From Tillus elongatus (lineage: Eukaryota > Arthropoda > Insecta > Coleoptera > Cleridae), in NCBI GenBank assembly GCA_964006375.1, contig OZ023267.1:83330906-83394905 (forward strand): 64,000 nt of DNA, given 5' to 3'. Below, piece by piece: positions 34,979-46,415 of the stretch. A model generated the notes under the pieces. The model saw nothing but the letters and a program-made list of their open reading frames with translations, was not told where the DNA came from and searched no databases. Position 1 is the first letter of the stretch. Each line of letters opens with the position of its first letter. Made by a program: the position numbers and the translations under genes.

Positions 34979-37261
34979 TGTGAGGGGTCAAATCGGGATA
35001 AGGTTATCTTTCCCTAATATGGGGAGGTTCCCACGGGATAACCTTATCAATACGGCTTTATTTACGGGATTTGCTCAGGCGCCAGCAGCGTGGTTTAAAG
35101 GAAGACGCTGCGCTCCCTCAGGACTATATCTCTGTCCTCGGTTGTTATTTACAGATACACGGACCCGGGGTACACTCCAGTGGAGACAGGGTTCGCCTAA
35201 GTCCTCAGGCAGAGTCCCTCAGGACTCCCTAATTATGGCCTGTATATTAGAGATCAGAATGTTGCGTTATGTTGGGGTGGATTGGTTGGGAAGCTTTAAA
35301 TGAAATACCGTATAAAACAAATAGTCTATTTACAAAAGTATTGGTGGGGAAATATTTACAAAATATATACAAAGAAATATTTACACAAGGGATTCTCCCG
35401 GTATACCCCACGTTTAAACTAACTTAATTGACAACAAATCAATTTATTAGAGACCAGAGGCAGAAACTGAAATATTCGCGAGTTATACGGACGGTATCAC
35501 GAATAGGGGTGGTAAACTAGCGGGTTGTAAGCGGGCAGAAGCGTCCCAGGATCGCCAAAGCAAGGCACCGGACAGGTGGTCGGTTTAAGCGGGCATGCAA
35601 TATTAATTACGGACCCTCAAGCATGCGTTGCAGTCATACAGACTCTCTACGACCGGAGGAAGTGTCTCCCTAGGGAGATGGAAATTTCCCCTCGACAAAA
35701 TAAAGGAAGTCCTCACTATCAAGTTAAAAGAAAACACAGCCTCCAGACGGTGCCTTCAGGACGGTCGGGATACCGGGTATCGCCAGACTGTTTCGATCGC
35801 CAGGAGTGGTGGAGACCTACTGCAGCCCGAAATATCCCCGCTGGCGTCCAGATCCAGGAGCACGAGAGCTGCGCCACGGGAGACCGCTTTGGGATGATTT
35901 GGTCGTGGCTAGACCGCCCCCCGGTTCAAATCAACGTGCAGTCGGCCGCTTTGCTAGTGCTCTCGCGTTCTCGGGAAGACTCCAGCCCAGGAACGCGACC
36001 CCTTTGCGTCTCCCGACGGAAACATATAAAGCTTTTCCCCCAAAGACTGAAAACGACAAGGTTTTCCCAATAATGTCAGCCGGACGGTCGGGGCACCGGG
36101 TATCGCCAGACTGTTTCGATCGCCAGGAGTGGTGGAGACCTACTGCAGCCCGAAATATCCCCGCTGGCGTCCAGATCCAGGAGCACGAGAGCTGCGCCAC
36201 GGGAGACCGCTTTGGGATGATTTGGTCGTGGCTAGACCGCCCCCCGGTTCAAATCAACGTGCGGTCGGCCGCTTTGCCAGTGCTCTCGCGCTCTCGGGAA
36301 GACTCCAGCCAAGGAACGCGAGCCCCGGCTCCCCCAGGTCGCCCCGCGGATACAGACAGAAACGAACGATGGACCTATTTATCCGAAGCTCCCTTGCTGC
36401 CGTCTCTCTGAAATAAAACCACTGACGAACACAACAACATTCAATATCTTTTCCACACCTGGACTTTTAACGTCACCTCTGGCGAAGGCCACCAAGCGCG
36501 CCTAGGTGTCCGCCGCCAGAGAGAGTCGTCGATCCGTGGAAAACCCCTTTCATACAGGCCCTCCACCGTACAGCTATAGAGACAGCGACCTACCCAAACG
36601 AAGCGGAAATGAGCGGCCTGCTGAAGACAGCGCTCTCCACTTGCCACAGCCGCTAACTCTACTAAGCTGGTGCACCTAACGAATCGCGGCGTACTCTTCC
36701 ACGGCCGGCCTGAAATACACAATAAAACCCAACACCAAGAATCAAGACGCGGACGGTGGCTGCTTCCTCTCTGTGACCTGGCTCTGCGCTCGCTGAAAGA
36801 GAACTAAACTCCCACGGTCGGCCTGCTGGATTCGCTACTGAAACACACAACAAAACCGAACACCAAGAACGAAGACGCGGACGGTGGCTGCTTCCTCTCC
36901 GTGACGGCCCCTGCGACTGCTGAAAAAGAACTAACTTGTCGAGCGCGTTACAGTCGATATATCCAGACCTCGATGCGGCCTCAGTCATCCGAAGCTTATG
37001 CGCCGCACGCGGTGCGCGTAGGTTGATGCAGTGGACCAGCCCGTCCGTTCCCGCTTTCATCGTTTCGCATGACGCAGGACTCGCCTGGGCGACCTCAACC
37101 CGCTATACTCCTTACCCTTCCTCCGATCTCGCGACGTTTTCTTGAAATTATACTTTATTGAATGTTTTAATAACAAAAATAAATTAAATTAAATACGGAT
37201 GGTACGGATCTATTCCCCTGTTAACTAATTAGATTTCTAATGGCCATTACGTCACTTCGTG

Positions 37262-37264
<3 letters not shown>
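34979..37264 (-). repeat. Gypsy LTR (5' LTR on the minus strand)
   Basis: 2286 bp, nearly identical to 26122-28407 and with the same internal repeats (35759-36005 and 36082-36328). The transcription start is expected inside it, reading leftward. It abuts the (AT)n on the right. Confidence 0.93.

Positions 37265-37346
<82 letters not shown>
37265..37346. repeat. (AT)n, right part
   Basis: Continuation of the AT array interrupted by gypsy, with one AAAT interruption near 37326. Followed by the repeat's 3' module. Confidence 0.9.
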
Positions 37347-37483
37347 GAACATATAAAAATTGAAACTGACCCCGAATATGGGTTCTAGGGGTCCTAGTTC
37401 GCGCTCATTTGCAAAAATTTTTTCAAAATTCAAAAGTCGGGATCTCCCCATTAGTGAATTTTTTCTACGAAAATTCACTAAAA

Positions 37484-37762
37484 TACGGTCTGCTGCAAGA
37501 GTTTTACAACTTTACTTATAAAAAGGGAATGGAAATGTCTACATTCATTAGTAATTTGGAAAATATTGTGCACAAGTTAAAAACACAGCAGGATATAAAC
37601 AAATCAATGGTTATAGCGAAGATCTTGTCTTCATTACCAGAAAATGATAAGTACTTTGTCAGTGCATGGGAGCCCACTCAAAAGGACGAAAAAACTGTAA
37701 CAAACTTGACATCGAGGTTGCTGGCAGAAGACTCAGAAAAATTCAGAACAAGTAGCATTTAA
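37484..37762 (+). pseudogene. Copia gag, C-terminal part
   Basis: Resumes with LLQEFYNFTYKKGMEMSTFI, SNLENIVHKLKTQ and ILSSLPENDKYFVSAWE, the standard second half of copia UBN2-type Gag. It lines up with the N-terminal part that ends at about 25272. A frameshift near 37740 leads into the zinc-knuckle frame. Confidence 0.85.
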
Positions 37763-38060
37763 CACAAAACCTCTATAAAAATGATCAAAACAATAAATGT
37801 TTTCATTGCAGTCAGATCGGGCACATAGTGAAACATTGTGGACAAGAAAGAAGAGAAAGCAGAACCTTAAGCAGAAATACATGCAGCATTTGCAAGAAGA
37901 ATAACCATACAGAAGACAGGTGTTTTTTTCAGAAATAAAAATAAGAAAGAACATTCCAAAGTTACTTTCTTGACAACAAACGGCAGTGGTCGAACAGAAA
38001 TAAACAACAGGAATGGATCTTGGATTCAGGTGCCACATCGCACATGGTAAAGTATAGAGA
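37763..38060 (+). pseudogene. Copia nucleocapsid and protease start
   Basis: In one frame CFHCSQIGHIVKHC and CSICKKNNHTEDRC are readable (37798-37925). A frameshift follows, then GSWILDSGATSHMV (about 38010-38050), the aspartic protease active site of copia elements. Stops interrupt the rest. Confidence 0.8.
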
Positions 38061-38553
38061 ATTAATAAAAATCTAACTAATGAAGTTGTCGAAATTGGTA
38101 CGGCAAAGAAAAATGAAAATTTAGAAGCTCTAGGATATTGTGAAGTTGAAATGAAAGAGTGTCATCTAAAAAAGTTTTATATGCACCTGATTTAAATAAA
38201 AATTTGTGATCAGTGGACAAAATTGCAAACAATGGAGGTGAAATAGTTTTTAAAAACGATGAAGTGAAAATTTATAAAGATAGAAGTGAAATACTGGAAG
38301 GAAAATTGAATGAAAACGGGTTGTATGTAATCAATATGAAGAAAGAAGACATGTCATCATCAGCTTTGTTGACTTCAAATATGAATGCAATAAATTGGCA
38401 TAAAAAGCTTGGACATTTGGGAACAAAAATATGCAAAAATTAATTAAAGTAAGTCATGGAATAAATCTGAAGAAAAATGAAATAGCAAGCTTGGAAGACA
38501 TGAAATGTGTAGTATGCATTAATGCAAAACAGACAAGAAAACCATTCAAATAA
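38061..38553 (+). pseudogene. Copia protease end and GAG-pre-integrase domain
   Basis: 38213-38440 encodes NNGGEIVFKNDEVKIYKD and INWHKKLGHLG, the pre-integrase domain; then EDMKCVVCINAKQTRKPF, the Cys-containing end of the integrase zinc region. The copia sequence is cut at about 38553 by an insertion. Confidence 0.8.
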
Positions 38554-39322
38554 CAGCAAACTCGAGGTACTAGACCCTGCAACGTGGTATTTTTATAAAT
38601 CCCCGTTTCAATTGATCATCTCCATAGTTGGTTTCATATTCCGGGTGAAGATCGTCATTTTAATTAAAATACTCAATTCCCCCAATCGACGCCGCTGTCA
38701 ATGGTATCGATCTATCTCTCTTTCCCTGATATCTACTTCAGGCCGATATTTCGATATTTATCGGAACGAGGTAGGAAATTGATAACGCGGAGACGGGGGG
38801 TATCTGGGAGAACCGCTGGTAAAGGGACAGGAGATTGATATCGTTCTCTGAATAGTGAACTTGTGCATTAATGGAAAAGTGTTGTTCTCTTCTGGGCGAA
38901 AAATTTTTTGATAATCAAAAACACCAAAGTGAAATTAGCAGTCAGAATCTAGAAGGAAAAGACTCACGTCTTGTTAGTTTTAAAAAACTGTTCTTTTGTA
39001 TAAATCGCAGCCGTTACGTTGGATAATATCACTTGTCATACTCAATTGGCAATTACCCAGAAGATATTTAGACACGGAAGTATATACATAGAAAGGACAG
39101 AGAAAATGCGTAATAATTTGGAAAGTTAGTCTAGAAAAGTTAAATACAGCCTTTTCCGGCATACGTCAATTTTCTGAATTTATTTGGTAAACTAAGCTTT
39201 GTCGGAGTGAAGACTTATTTGGTTTGGTGTTACGAAACAATATAGCAGTCAAAGTTTGACCCAGAGGTTTAAACCAATAACCTAAGGTAACATTTTTCTG
39301 ATATTATTATTATACATACCAG

Positions 39323-39373
<51 letters not shown>

Positions 39374-39888
39374 TCAAAGAGTTACCTACAAATTTATGGT
39401 TAAAGGACTTGCCAAAATAAGTGAACTTATTTACGATCCTATTTTTTTGTTCTTGTGAAAATTAAATAAAATACTTTTGGATGTTCAATTTCTTAATATA
39501 GTAATAACGTATCTTTGTATTTATAATGTAACGACATGCGTTTGCAAACAGCCTGTCGCATAATTATTATTGTTAATCTTACACTTTTATAAAGCTTGTT
39601 TTTGTTAAAGGATTTTCAATTAGACAACATATAAATTGGAGCAAGGGTTCACACCTTAGTATTAGTAGTGGTTTAAAATAAATAAATTATCAAATTAAAT
39701 TTTTAGTAGGTTTTTCTATAGTTTTTCCAAATTAAATTAAATTATAGTGGCATCTCTGACAGTTTTACTTTCCTTTCTTGTAGATATCTATTTTAAACGG
39801 ATACCGATAATAAAAATCAGTTCCCTTATTTTCAAAAAAAAAAAAATAAAAATTAAAAAAATTAAAAAAATTTTTGAAATTAGCGTAG
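38554..39888. other. 1.3-kb insertion of unknown type within copia, with (GA)n
   Basis: Non-copia sequence between the pre-integrase region and the integrase core. It has a GA tract at 39327-39370, a GATATCG/CGATATTT-rich stretch at 38700-38850, and an A-rich right end (39835-39875) that could be the poly(A) tail of a plus-strand retroposed element. No coding motif and no clear target-site duplication were found. Confidence 0.5.
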
Positions 39889-40760
39889 CAACCCCTGGAA
39901 ATTGTTCATATTGACATTTGTGGCCCAATCCATCCATTGACATGGGACGGTACGAAATACTTTATAACATTTTTGGACGATTACACACATTACACCCAAG
40001 TGGACTTGTTACAAGGAAAATATGAGGCAGTAGAGGCTAATAAAGATTTTATAAATTATGGTGATGCAAAATGAAATTTAAAAACTGGCAGAATAATATG
40101 TGATAATGGGGGTGAATATGTTAACAGTGAACTAAAAACTTGGTGTAAACAAAAAGGAATTGTGTTAGATTATACTATGCCATATACAACGCAACTCAAT
40201 GGTAAATCTGAGCGATTAAATCAAAATTTATTCGACAAGTCAAGGGCAGTGATATTCAAATCGATAAAAACATGTGGGGCGAAGCAGTTCATGTGGCTGC
40301 ATACCTCTTGAACAGTATGCCTACTGAAAACCTCGAAGTAACACCCTATGAAATGTGGATTAACAGAGTACCTGATTTGAGATTTTTACAAATCTTTGGA
40401 TGAAATACATATGCGAAAAATCTAGGATATTTAAAGAAGCTTAATAACAGAACTACAAAACTGTGTTGCGTAGGTTATGCTCCGAATGGATACAGACTTT
40501 ATAATAAAACAAAGCAAGAAATTATCATAGTAAGAGACGTAATATTTGACACGAATTCAGAGCCAGTGTTCAGTGAAATAAACAATGAAACAATGAATGA
40601 AAACTCTTATGAAGAAATTATAGAACATCAAGGAACTGAGGGTGAAATTTTCGTGAATGTTGAAGAAAATGTGAAGATGAGGAAGTGAGTATGCAAGATG
40701 TAAAAGATGAACCTGAAAATCTTGGAATAGGACAACGAATCAAACAAAAACCAAAATATT
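39889..40760 (+). pseudogene. Copia integrase (decayed)
   Basis: Core motifs LEIVHIDICGPI (first Asp), IICDNGGEYVNSEL (second Asp) and LNGKSERLNQ (Glu) appear in order with frameshifts and stops between them. They are followed by a copia-type GKxxxR-like C-terminal segment (FLQIFG..., LCCVGYAPNGYRLYN). Confidence 0.8.
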
Positions 40761-42238
40761 TGTAAATTATGTAATGTTTAACTTACCAAGAAGCGGTAAA
40801 TGGTGAAGAAAAAGAAAAGTGGATCAAAGCGATTAATGAAGAAAAGCAATCATTAGAAGATAAATAATACATGGATGGTAGTGAATAAGAATAAAACTGA
40901 CAACAGTATGAAAATTTTAACAAATAGATGGGTTTTCTGAGTAAAGGATGATGGTACATGCAAGGCGAGGTTGGTAGTAACGTGGATGTGAACAAAAATG
41001 TGGGGTAGATTTTACAGACACTTTCAGTCTAGTTATTGGATGTAATGCTATCAAAACTGTTTTTGCTGTTGCAACTATGAGAAATGATTTCCTAGTAAAA
41101 TTTGACATCAAAACAGCCTTTCTCTATGGAGATTTAGAAGAAAATATATTTATGACAATTCCAGGAGGTTATGATCAAGATGAAAAGAAAGTGTGTAAAC
41201 TTAATAAAGCTCTGTACGGACTGAAACAAGCTCCTCTTAAGTGGAACCAAATTCAGGAATTTTTTATTAAGTTTGGAACTGAAAAAAATGAAAACTGAAC
41301 AGTGTGTATTTAAAAGCGACAGTGGAAATCTAATATTAATTATCTACGTGGACGATGGACTAATAATTGGTAACAATATGACTGCGATTGACACTGTGAT
41401 ATCGAAACTAAACACAGAGTTCAAGATTAAACTGTGGAAAAATCCAGACAATTATCTAGGAGTATTGTTCATTAAACATAATTCTAAAATAATTTTGTGT
41501 CAAGAAGAATTAACAAGTCAAATCCTTAAGAGATTTCAAATGGCTGAAAGCCACCCGACAAGAATACCGCTGGATGTAAGTGACATAAAGCGAAGTGAAA
41601 CAAAACTTAAAAACTATCCTTATTGTGAACCAGTTGAAAGTTTGCTATATCTGTAGAACAAGACAAGACCAGACCTAAGTTTTTCAGTGAATTTTGCAAG
41701 TCGTTTTGTTGATGAAAATACCACCAGTGCAAGTGATGTAAACAATGTAAAACATATCCTTAAATATTTAAATGGTACTAGAAACTATGGATTAAAATAT
41801 AGAAATGGGGAAAAGTGCAGTGAATTAACAGCGTATTGTGATGCAGATTATGCAGGGGATTTAACAACACGACGCAGCACAACAGGATACGTGATCTTGT
41901 TTAACGGAGGACCCGTAAGTTGGTGTAGCAGAGGGCAACCTATTGTGTCCTTGTCAACGACCGAAGCTGAGTTTATTGCAGCTGCTGAATGTTGTAAGGA
42001 AGCCTTTTTCTCAAGAATTTTTTGGAAGATAGGTGATAAAATAAGAGTTATTTTAAAGATTGGCGATAAAAGTGCATTAGATCTGGTTAAGAATGGTATT
42101 GTGAATAAGCATAGTAAGAATATAGATGTAAGATACCATTTTTTGCATGAAAAATATGTTAAAAAAGAGATAGAAATTGAATATTGTAATACTAATATCC
42201 AGTTAGCTGATTTGTTTACAAAACCACTCTTTTCGTAA
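40761..42238 (+). pseudogene. Copia reverse transcriptase and RNase H
   Basis: RT motifs are FDIKTAFLYGDLEENIFM (about 41100), KLNKALYGLKQAPLKWN (about 41200) and IIYVDDGLIIGNN (about 41340, catalytic YVDD). RNase H follows with YCDADYAGDLTTRRSTTGY, PIVSLSTTEAEFIAA and ADLFTKPL just before the stop at 42236-42238. Frame changes occur near 41285 and 41660. The coding sequence ends about 80 bp before the 3' LTR, as usual. Confidence 0.88.
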
Positions 42239-42318
42239 GGTTTATAGGTATAAGAAATAATTTGATGTGTGAAGTTTAATGATTCATAATCATTTAGATA
42301 AAATCATTTACTGAGGGA

Positions 42319-42657
42319 TTTTGAGCTATTTGTTTTATTAAATGAATTTATTCTATAGTAAATAAGTTAGGTTAGTTTGTGTGCTCTGTGTAATAAAGAC
42401 AGTAGACAGATTAAAAATAAATAGAACTAGAAATGGAAATCGAAAGTTCCGAGAGTCGACCAGTCGGTGTCGAAAAGTACATGGGTTAGGAGTAATAATA
42501 ATAATGTAATAATAACGTTTTTTATTTAAAATTAACATAAGATGTATATTAGAATAATGGTTCCCTTCTAGTTTTCTGTATTGTTTTGAGTAATAAAGCA
42601 ATACTAAAATATCAACTACGTCTTTGATTCCACTGCTAAAAACATTAAAAATCATCA
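42319..42657 (+). repeat. Copia 3' LTR
   Basis: Matches 24564-24901 over its whole length with scattered differences; the first bases are mutated (TTTTGAG for TGTTGAG). Preceded by a short purine-rich CTGAGGGAT. Followed by the TSD TCTGG at 42658-42662. Confidence 0.88.
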
Positions 42658-42662
42658 TCTGG

Positions 42663-43723
42663 AACCACCACCGGCCAATACGCAGGCGTGTGGCGTCACA
42701 GCTGCGAAACAAGATGAATAGAGTATCACGAGAGGCGTGACCTATGATGACGTCATCGAAGATGGCGGATGTTGGTGTGAAAATAACAAAAATATGAAAT
42801 TTGAAAAGGTATCTGACCTGAGCATTTAAGGTAACAATATGCGCCATTTCTATTTTACTTGACATGACGTTTATGGATATGGCGGTTGATGCATGTGCAA
42901 ACAAAACTTATTTTTTGGTTGAGGGGCCATATTTATAACAATGGTGGATGAAGTATGCGCAAGCCAAAACTTTTTTACTATTGGGATTAGCGCTACGCGT
43001 CGGGCATCATGTTAAAGGTCTCGCTCTTTAGATTTTAACCGAGGTATCAGCACCGGATGTTTGCGGTTTTATTCCTGCTCACACCTGCTTTGAAATTTGT
43101 TTTGTGAACAAGCATCGGGTGCTTCGCGGTCCAGGAGTAACATATGACATGATAAAAGTATCTGTTCAATCATTTATTCGTGTGTTAGACTAGAAGCGTG
43201 CAGTATAATAGTGAGTTGTGGTATGGTGTTAATAGTTGGATATCTAATAAAGTGAGTGAAGCCGAACTGAAACAGTTTGCTTTTGAGATACAAGTGCAAG
43301 CTTATATAGATGAACGTACTTTTTTTACCTCTATATTTGAAAACTCATGATGGTAACAGACCCCCCCCCCCTGCTGCCCGGCATCCTGTATGTGTCCCAA
43401 CACGTACTTTTTCTACCTCTGTTTAAATTCTACTTGTCGAAACGAGTATGGTGGTACCCAACACGTCTCTTAACCAAAGAATAAAATAGTTTGGTTTGCG
43501 CACGCGTCAACCGCTGTTTTATGTAAAATCAAAATGGCGGATCTTATCTTGATTGCTCAGGTCAGCGAGCTTTTCAAATTTCGTATTTATAAAATTTTCA
43601 ATAATGCCATCTTGGATTAGGTACGTCCACCCAGGTCAGACCCCGCGTGATACTCTATCCATGTGACTCACAGGCCTGTGTATTAACTAGGTGGTGGTTC
43701 CAGAACCAGCCATCTATTCCTAC
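42663..43723. repeat. Body and TIR arms of the foldback DNA transposon
   Basis: The left arm (to about 42930) and right arm (from about 43460) are inverted copies of each other. The middle is about 500 bp without convincing coding sequence; a stretch near 43250-43345 reads VSEAELKQFAFEIQVQAYID in one frame but is short and isolated. Confidence 0.65.
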
Positions 43724-43731
43724 TTACGTAA

Positions 43732-44070
43732 GCGGTGGTAAGCGAAGCGGGAGATATTTGTGCGGTGAACCTAACCCTTTAAAGCGGGACAAGCAAATTA
43801 AAAAAAACGGCCATCCGACGTTGTGTATAAACAAGAAACTTTTACCGGTGTCACAGCCGGGCTCTCGGCACACGGACCAATGCCGTCCTTCTCGTTTGCC
43901 AGCCCATCTCCCAACGTTCATATCGCCCGCTCCTCAGCGCATGCCTCCTTGCGTGGGCCATGTGATCAATACTTGCTGACCTGCGCACGGCAGTTTCTGG
44001 GTACATATTAGAATTGAAATTTAAAATATAATTAATGTCTTAATTGACAGCAGTGACTCTGCCACAATCT
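43732..44070 (-). repeat. Old gypsy LTR-A, right fragment
   Basis: Aligns with 45888-46205 (LTR-B): both contain GCGAAGCGGGAGATA, a GCATGCCTCCTTG segment and TTAATGTCT near the end. With 24452-24531 it forms one LTR interrupted by the DNA transposon. Confidence 0.75.
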
Positions 44071-45449
44071 CACACTTCCAGAAAAAAAGAAGTTTTTTTC
44101 AAAATGCTTCAATCATGAGAAAAATTATTTTCGTACTTTAAGAGATATTACATAAATATATAATATAATTGCAAATCAAATAGCTTAACTAACTCAAATT
44201 ATTGTCTAAAATTGTTCTATTAATTTATTCTAACACTGAAGTGTGTTTGTTAAAGTCACTGTCCTTCACCAGCATGTGCCTCTCCTTTAAGTCTTCCTGC
44301 TACTGAAGTTTCCTTCCCAGGGGGTCCTCCTTACAGGCTCCAAGAAGAATCAGCTGCCATCTGCTGGTGGCTCTTGTCTGGTTGTAATAGACACCTCGTG
44401 CGGCGGCTCCATAGCGCTCCGGTTCAATGGATGTTGGTGGTGGTGTAGTGAGGGCTACAGGGAGTCCGGCCAAGCCTCGTTTATCGAACAGGTCACACAA
44501 TGCCCATCGGTGGGGTTGACATTGCGTAGCTTTACTTTGGACACATCTTCTCATACATAGTTTTTATGGTGGCATGGGCATTCCCTAGACATAATCCACC
44601 TTACATTGACTGGAAAACATAAGCGTTTAAAACCATCGACGAAGTCTTTCCATGAGGTCCATTAAGCTTTGTTACTGCGGTACCATAGTAAGGCTTGAGT
44701 TTAGGATCTGGGGAAGTACTGATAGAAGGCAGTCTGAGGAAATATCATGTAAGCGGATCCCCTCCAGGCATTTCAGGGACGTTACTGGGTCGGAATTTAA
44801 AAGCTGGTGCCGTATTTGTAGGCAGCCATGGAAGCGGTAGTGGGATAATGGTTTGTTCGGGCGGTGGCAGGTGCTTTACGGCGGTTTCCGCTTGGCCTTC
44901 CGGGTCTGTCATTCTTAATACTTGCAAGAGCCCCGGTTTAAACTACCATCAATCCCGTCTTCTTGGACCAAGAGGGTAGACGTAACTGCCTCAGTGATCC
45001 TCTTCCTTAGTATCCCACCAAAACAGAAATGATAAGAGAGTAGTATGCCAGGTCCCCTCCGTGGACTGTTCTTACCTGAGTTTACTAACAGCACCCACCG
45101 TCACACTGAATCTATTCCGACGCGTTGGTGCAGGTCTCCAGTTTGTCAAAACTGCCTGCTAGGAAAATTACTAGTCCAAAGAATAAATTCATGGTCGAAC
45201 AAAACACCCCGTATATATGGCGGAGATTATAAGCAGTACACTCTGTGACAAATTTCAAATCTTTTCTTATTTTCTTTAAATTCTCAGATAGTGGTATCTT
45301 ACCGGGAAAATGTGCAAAAGTCTTATAGCAAATAACTTCGAAATTATTGTATCAAAAATAAACAATTTTTAAAAGTTTTCCGGTGATTTGTTTTATTCCA
45401 CCAGGACTTAAGACAAAATTGGCTCAGTTCCCTGCTCATAGGTGTCATT
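44071..45449 (-). pseudogene. Old gypsy internal remnant (gag fragment and leader)
   Basis: 44600-44960 on the minus strand is a decayed copy of the gag capsid region of the young gypsy. Plus-strand DNA such as GAAGTCTTTCCATGAGGTCC, ATACCATAGTAAGGCTTGA and GATAGAAGGCAGTC matches 33720-33830 with substitutions. 44260-44570 probably corresponds to the post-pol region. Most of pol has been deleted. 45420-45449 contains a primer-binding-site-like CCTGCTCATAGGTGTCA before LTR-B. Confidence 0.7.
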
Positions 45450-46215
45450 TGTAATAGGTGTTTTTGCTATGAGTTGTCACTTAGAATTTCTATTTGCTAT
45501 TTAATGCCCAGGCACCAGCGCCAAGCTTTATCATTAGAGGCAGTTGACGCTCTGACAGATATTTTTACCTACTGGTTACACCTTACTAAGCTGCTGGATG
45601 TAGTGCAGCTTAGGCCAAGGTAGACTTCAGTGGAGATAGTCGAGCCCAACTGAGTCTAAGGACAGAATGGAACTTTCCGCTCTCTTAGTTTGCCCTGTTT
45701 TCTTTATATCGAGCTGCGCTAATACTCTGGATGGGTGTGGTGAGGATTCGTAATCCGTCATCTATTTACATTACTTTACTTCCACTTTGGGGAATATTTA
45801 CAAGGTTAAGTTAAATTAAATTTGATTCTTAAATAACCTGAGGCATTACTATCTAGAGATATTGGAGAAATGAAGAACAAAATTCCGAAGTGGTGGCAGG
45901 CGAAGCGGGAGATAGATGTGCGATGAACCTAACACTTTTAAGCAGGACAAGCAAAAAATAAAACAATCTTAATTGCAAACGATAGCCAGACCTCATGCAT
46001 AAACACGAAACTTTCACTGGTGTCAGAGGCGGGGTCTTGGCAGATGGGCGGACCACTGCCGTCCTCCCTGTTCACCAGACCATATCTCGACTTTCATATC
46101 GCCCGCTCCGCAGTGCATGCCTCCTTGTGTGGGCCATGCGAACAATACTTTTTTCCTCCACACGGCAGCTTTAATTTAAAATTCAATTAATGTCTAATTA
46201 AGAGCAGGGACGTCG
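45450..46215 (-). repeat. Old gypsy LTR-B
   Basis: Begins TGTAATAGG next to the primer-binding site. Contains segments clearly related to the young LTR (CAGGCACCAGCGCC for CAGGCGCCAGCAGCG; AGTGGAGATAG for AGTGGAGACAG) and to LTR-A. It is shorter (about 760 bp), so the long LTR of the young element includes extra sequence. Confidence 0.7.
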
Positions 46216-46415
46216 ACATAATAGCAAATGATGTCCACCATAGCTCTATGTATCAGCTAGTCATCACTGTAGGAAACGAGAGAGCTGTCTTCAACGTCTG
46301 TACGTGCCGTGGCCACCAGACACAATTGTTGGTCGTCACTGGAGGAAACGAGAGAGCCGTCTGCAACGCTTTGGCTCGAGCGCCGCATGAGAGACTGGAG
46401 CAGTTCCTATCGAAT

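Larger units (their letters stand above)
26122..37264 (-). mobile_element. Young gypsy LTR retrotransposon
   Basis: Two 2286-bp LTRs (26122-28407 and 34979-37264) begin TGTGAGGGG and end CGTGACA on the plus strand. I noticed four base differences between them (for example GAATACC/GAACACC, CATGCCG/CATGACG), implying a recent insertion. On the minus strand the order is 5' LTR, leader, gag, protease, RT, RNase H, integrase, a post-pol region, polypurine tract, 3' LTR. Length is 11.1 kb. A 1-nt deletion in protease and a 141-bp duplication in RT make this copy inactive. Confidence 0.93.
25273..37483 (+). mobile_element. Microsatellite-bearing repeat, copy 3, split by young gypsy
   Basis: The 5' module starts GGGACGCAGCAAGTGCGTTA (from about 25275). 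It holds a 4-unit 141-bp tandem array (25469-26031), then GAGTTATCGGTGTGATACA and (AT)n. After the gypsy insertion the (AT)n resumes (37265-37346). The 3' module follows: TATAAAAATTGAAACTGACC, GGGTTCTAGGGGTCCTAGTT, CGCGCTCATTTGC and a terminal hairpin TAGTGAATTTT/AAAATTCACTA ending at about 37481. It has no ORF. Central tandem repeats plus a microsatellite, 5' and 3' copies of TAGTGAATTTT and a 3' hairpin are reminiscent of non-autonomous Helentron/HINE-type or pearl-type elements; that class is inferred. Confidence 0.75.
24564..42657 (+). mobile_element. Copia element, one locus split by two insertions
   Basis: LTRs at 24564-24901 (338 bp) and 42319-42657 (339 bp) share most of their sequence. 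The 5-bp TSD TCTGG is present at 24559-24563 and 42658-42662. Between them the copia order gag, zinc knuckles, protease, integrase, RT, RNase H can be followed on the plus strand. It is broken by about 12.2 kb in gag (25273-37483) and about 1.3 kb before integrase (38554-39888). Without these the element is about 4.6 kb, normal for copia. Many frameshifts and LTR differences show it is old. Confidence 0.88.
24540..43723. mobile_element. Foldback-type DNA transposon with long TIRs, split by copia
   Basis: The left end is ATAGGTATAGATG...GGTTCTGG (24540-24563), continued after copia as AACCACCACC at 42663. The right end, complemented, reads GTAGGAATAGATGG then GGTTCTGGAACCACCACC. Inverted arms extend about 280 bp (42663 to about 42930 and about 43460-43723), sharing GATAGAGTATCACG, GAAATTTGAAAAG and GACCTGAGCA. 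Flanks are TTACGTAA on both sides (24532-24539, 43724-43731), read as an 8-bp TSD. No transposase was seen, so it is non-autonomous; 8-bp TSDs occur in hAT- and P-type elements, but the termini do not settle the superfamily. Confidence 0.75.

Noticed and set aside
39327..39370. (GA)n as a regulatory GAGA site
   Set aside because: A simple repeat inside an insertion in a dead copia element; nothing supports a regulatory role.
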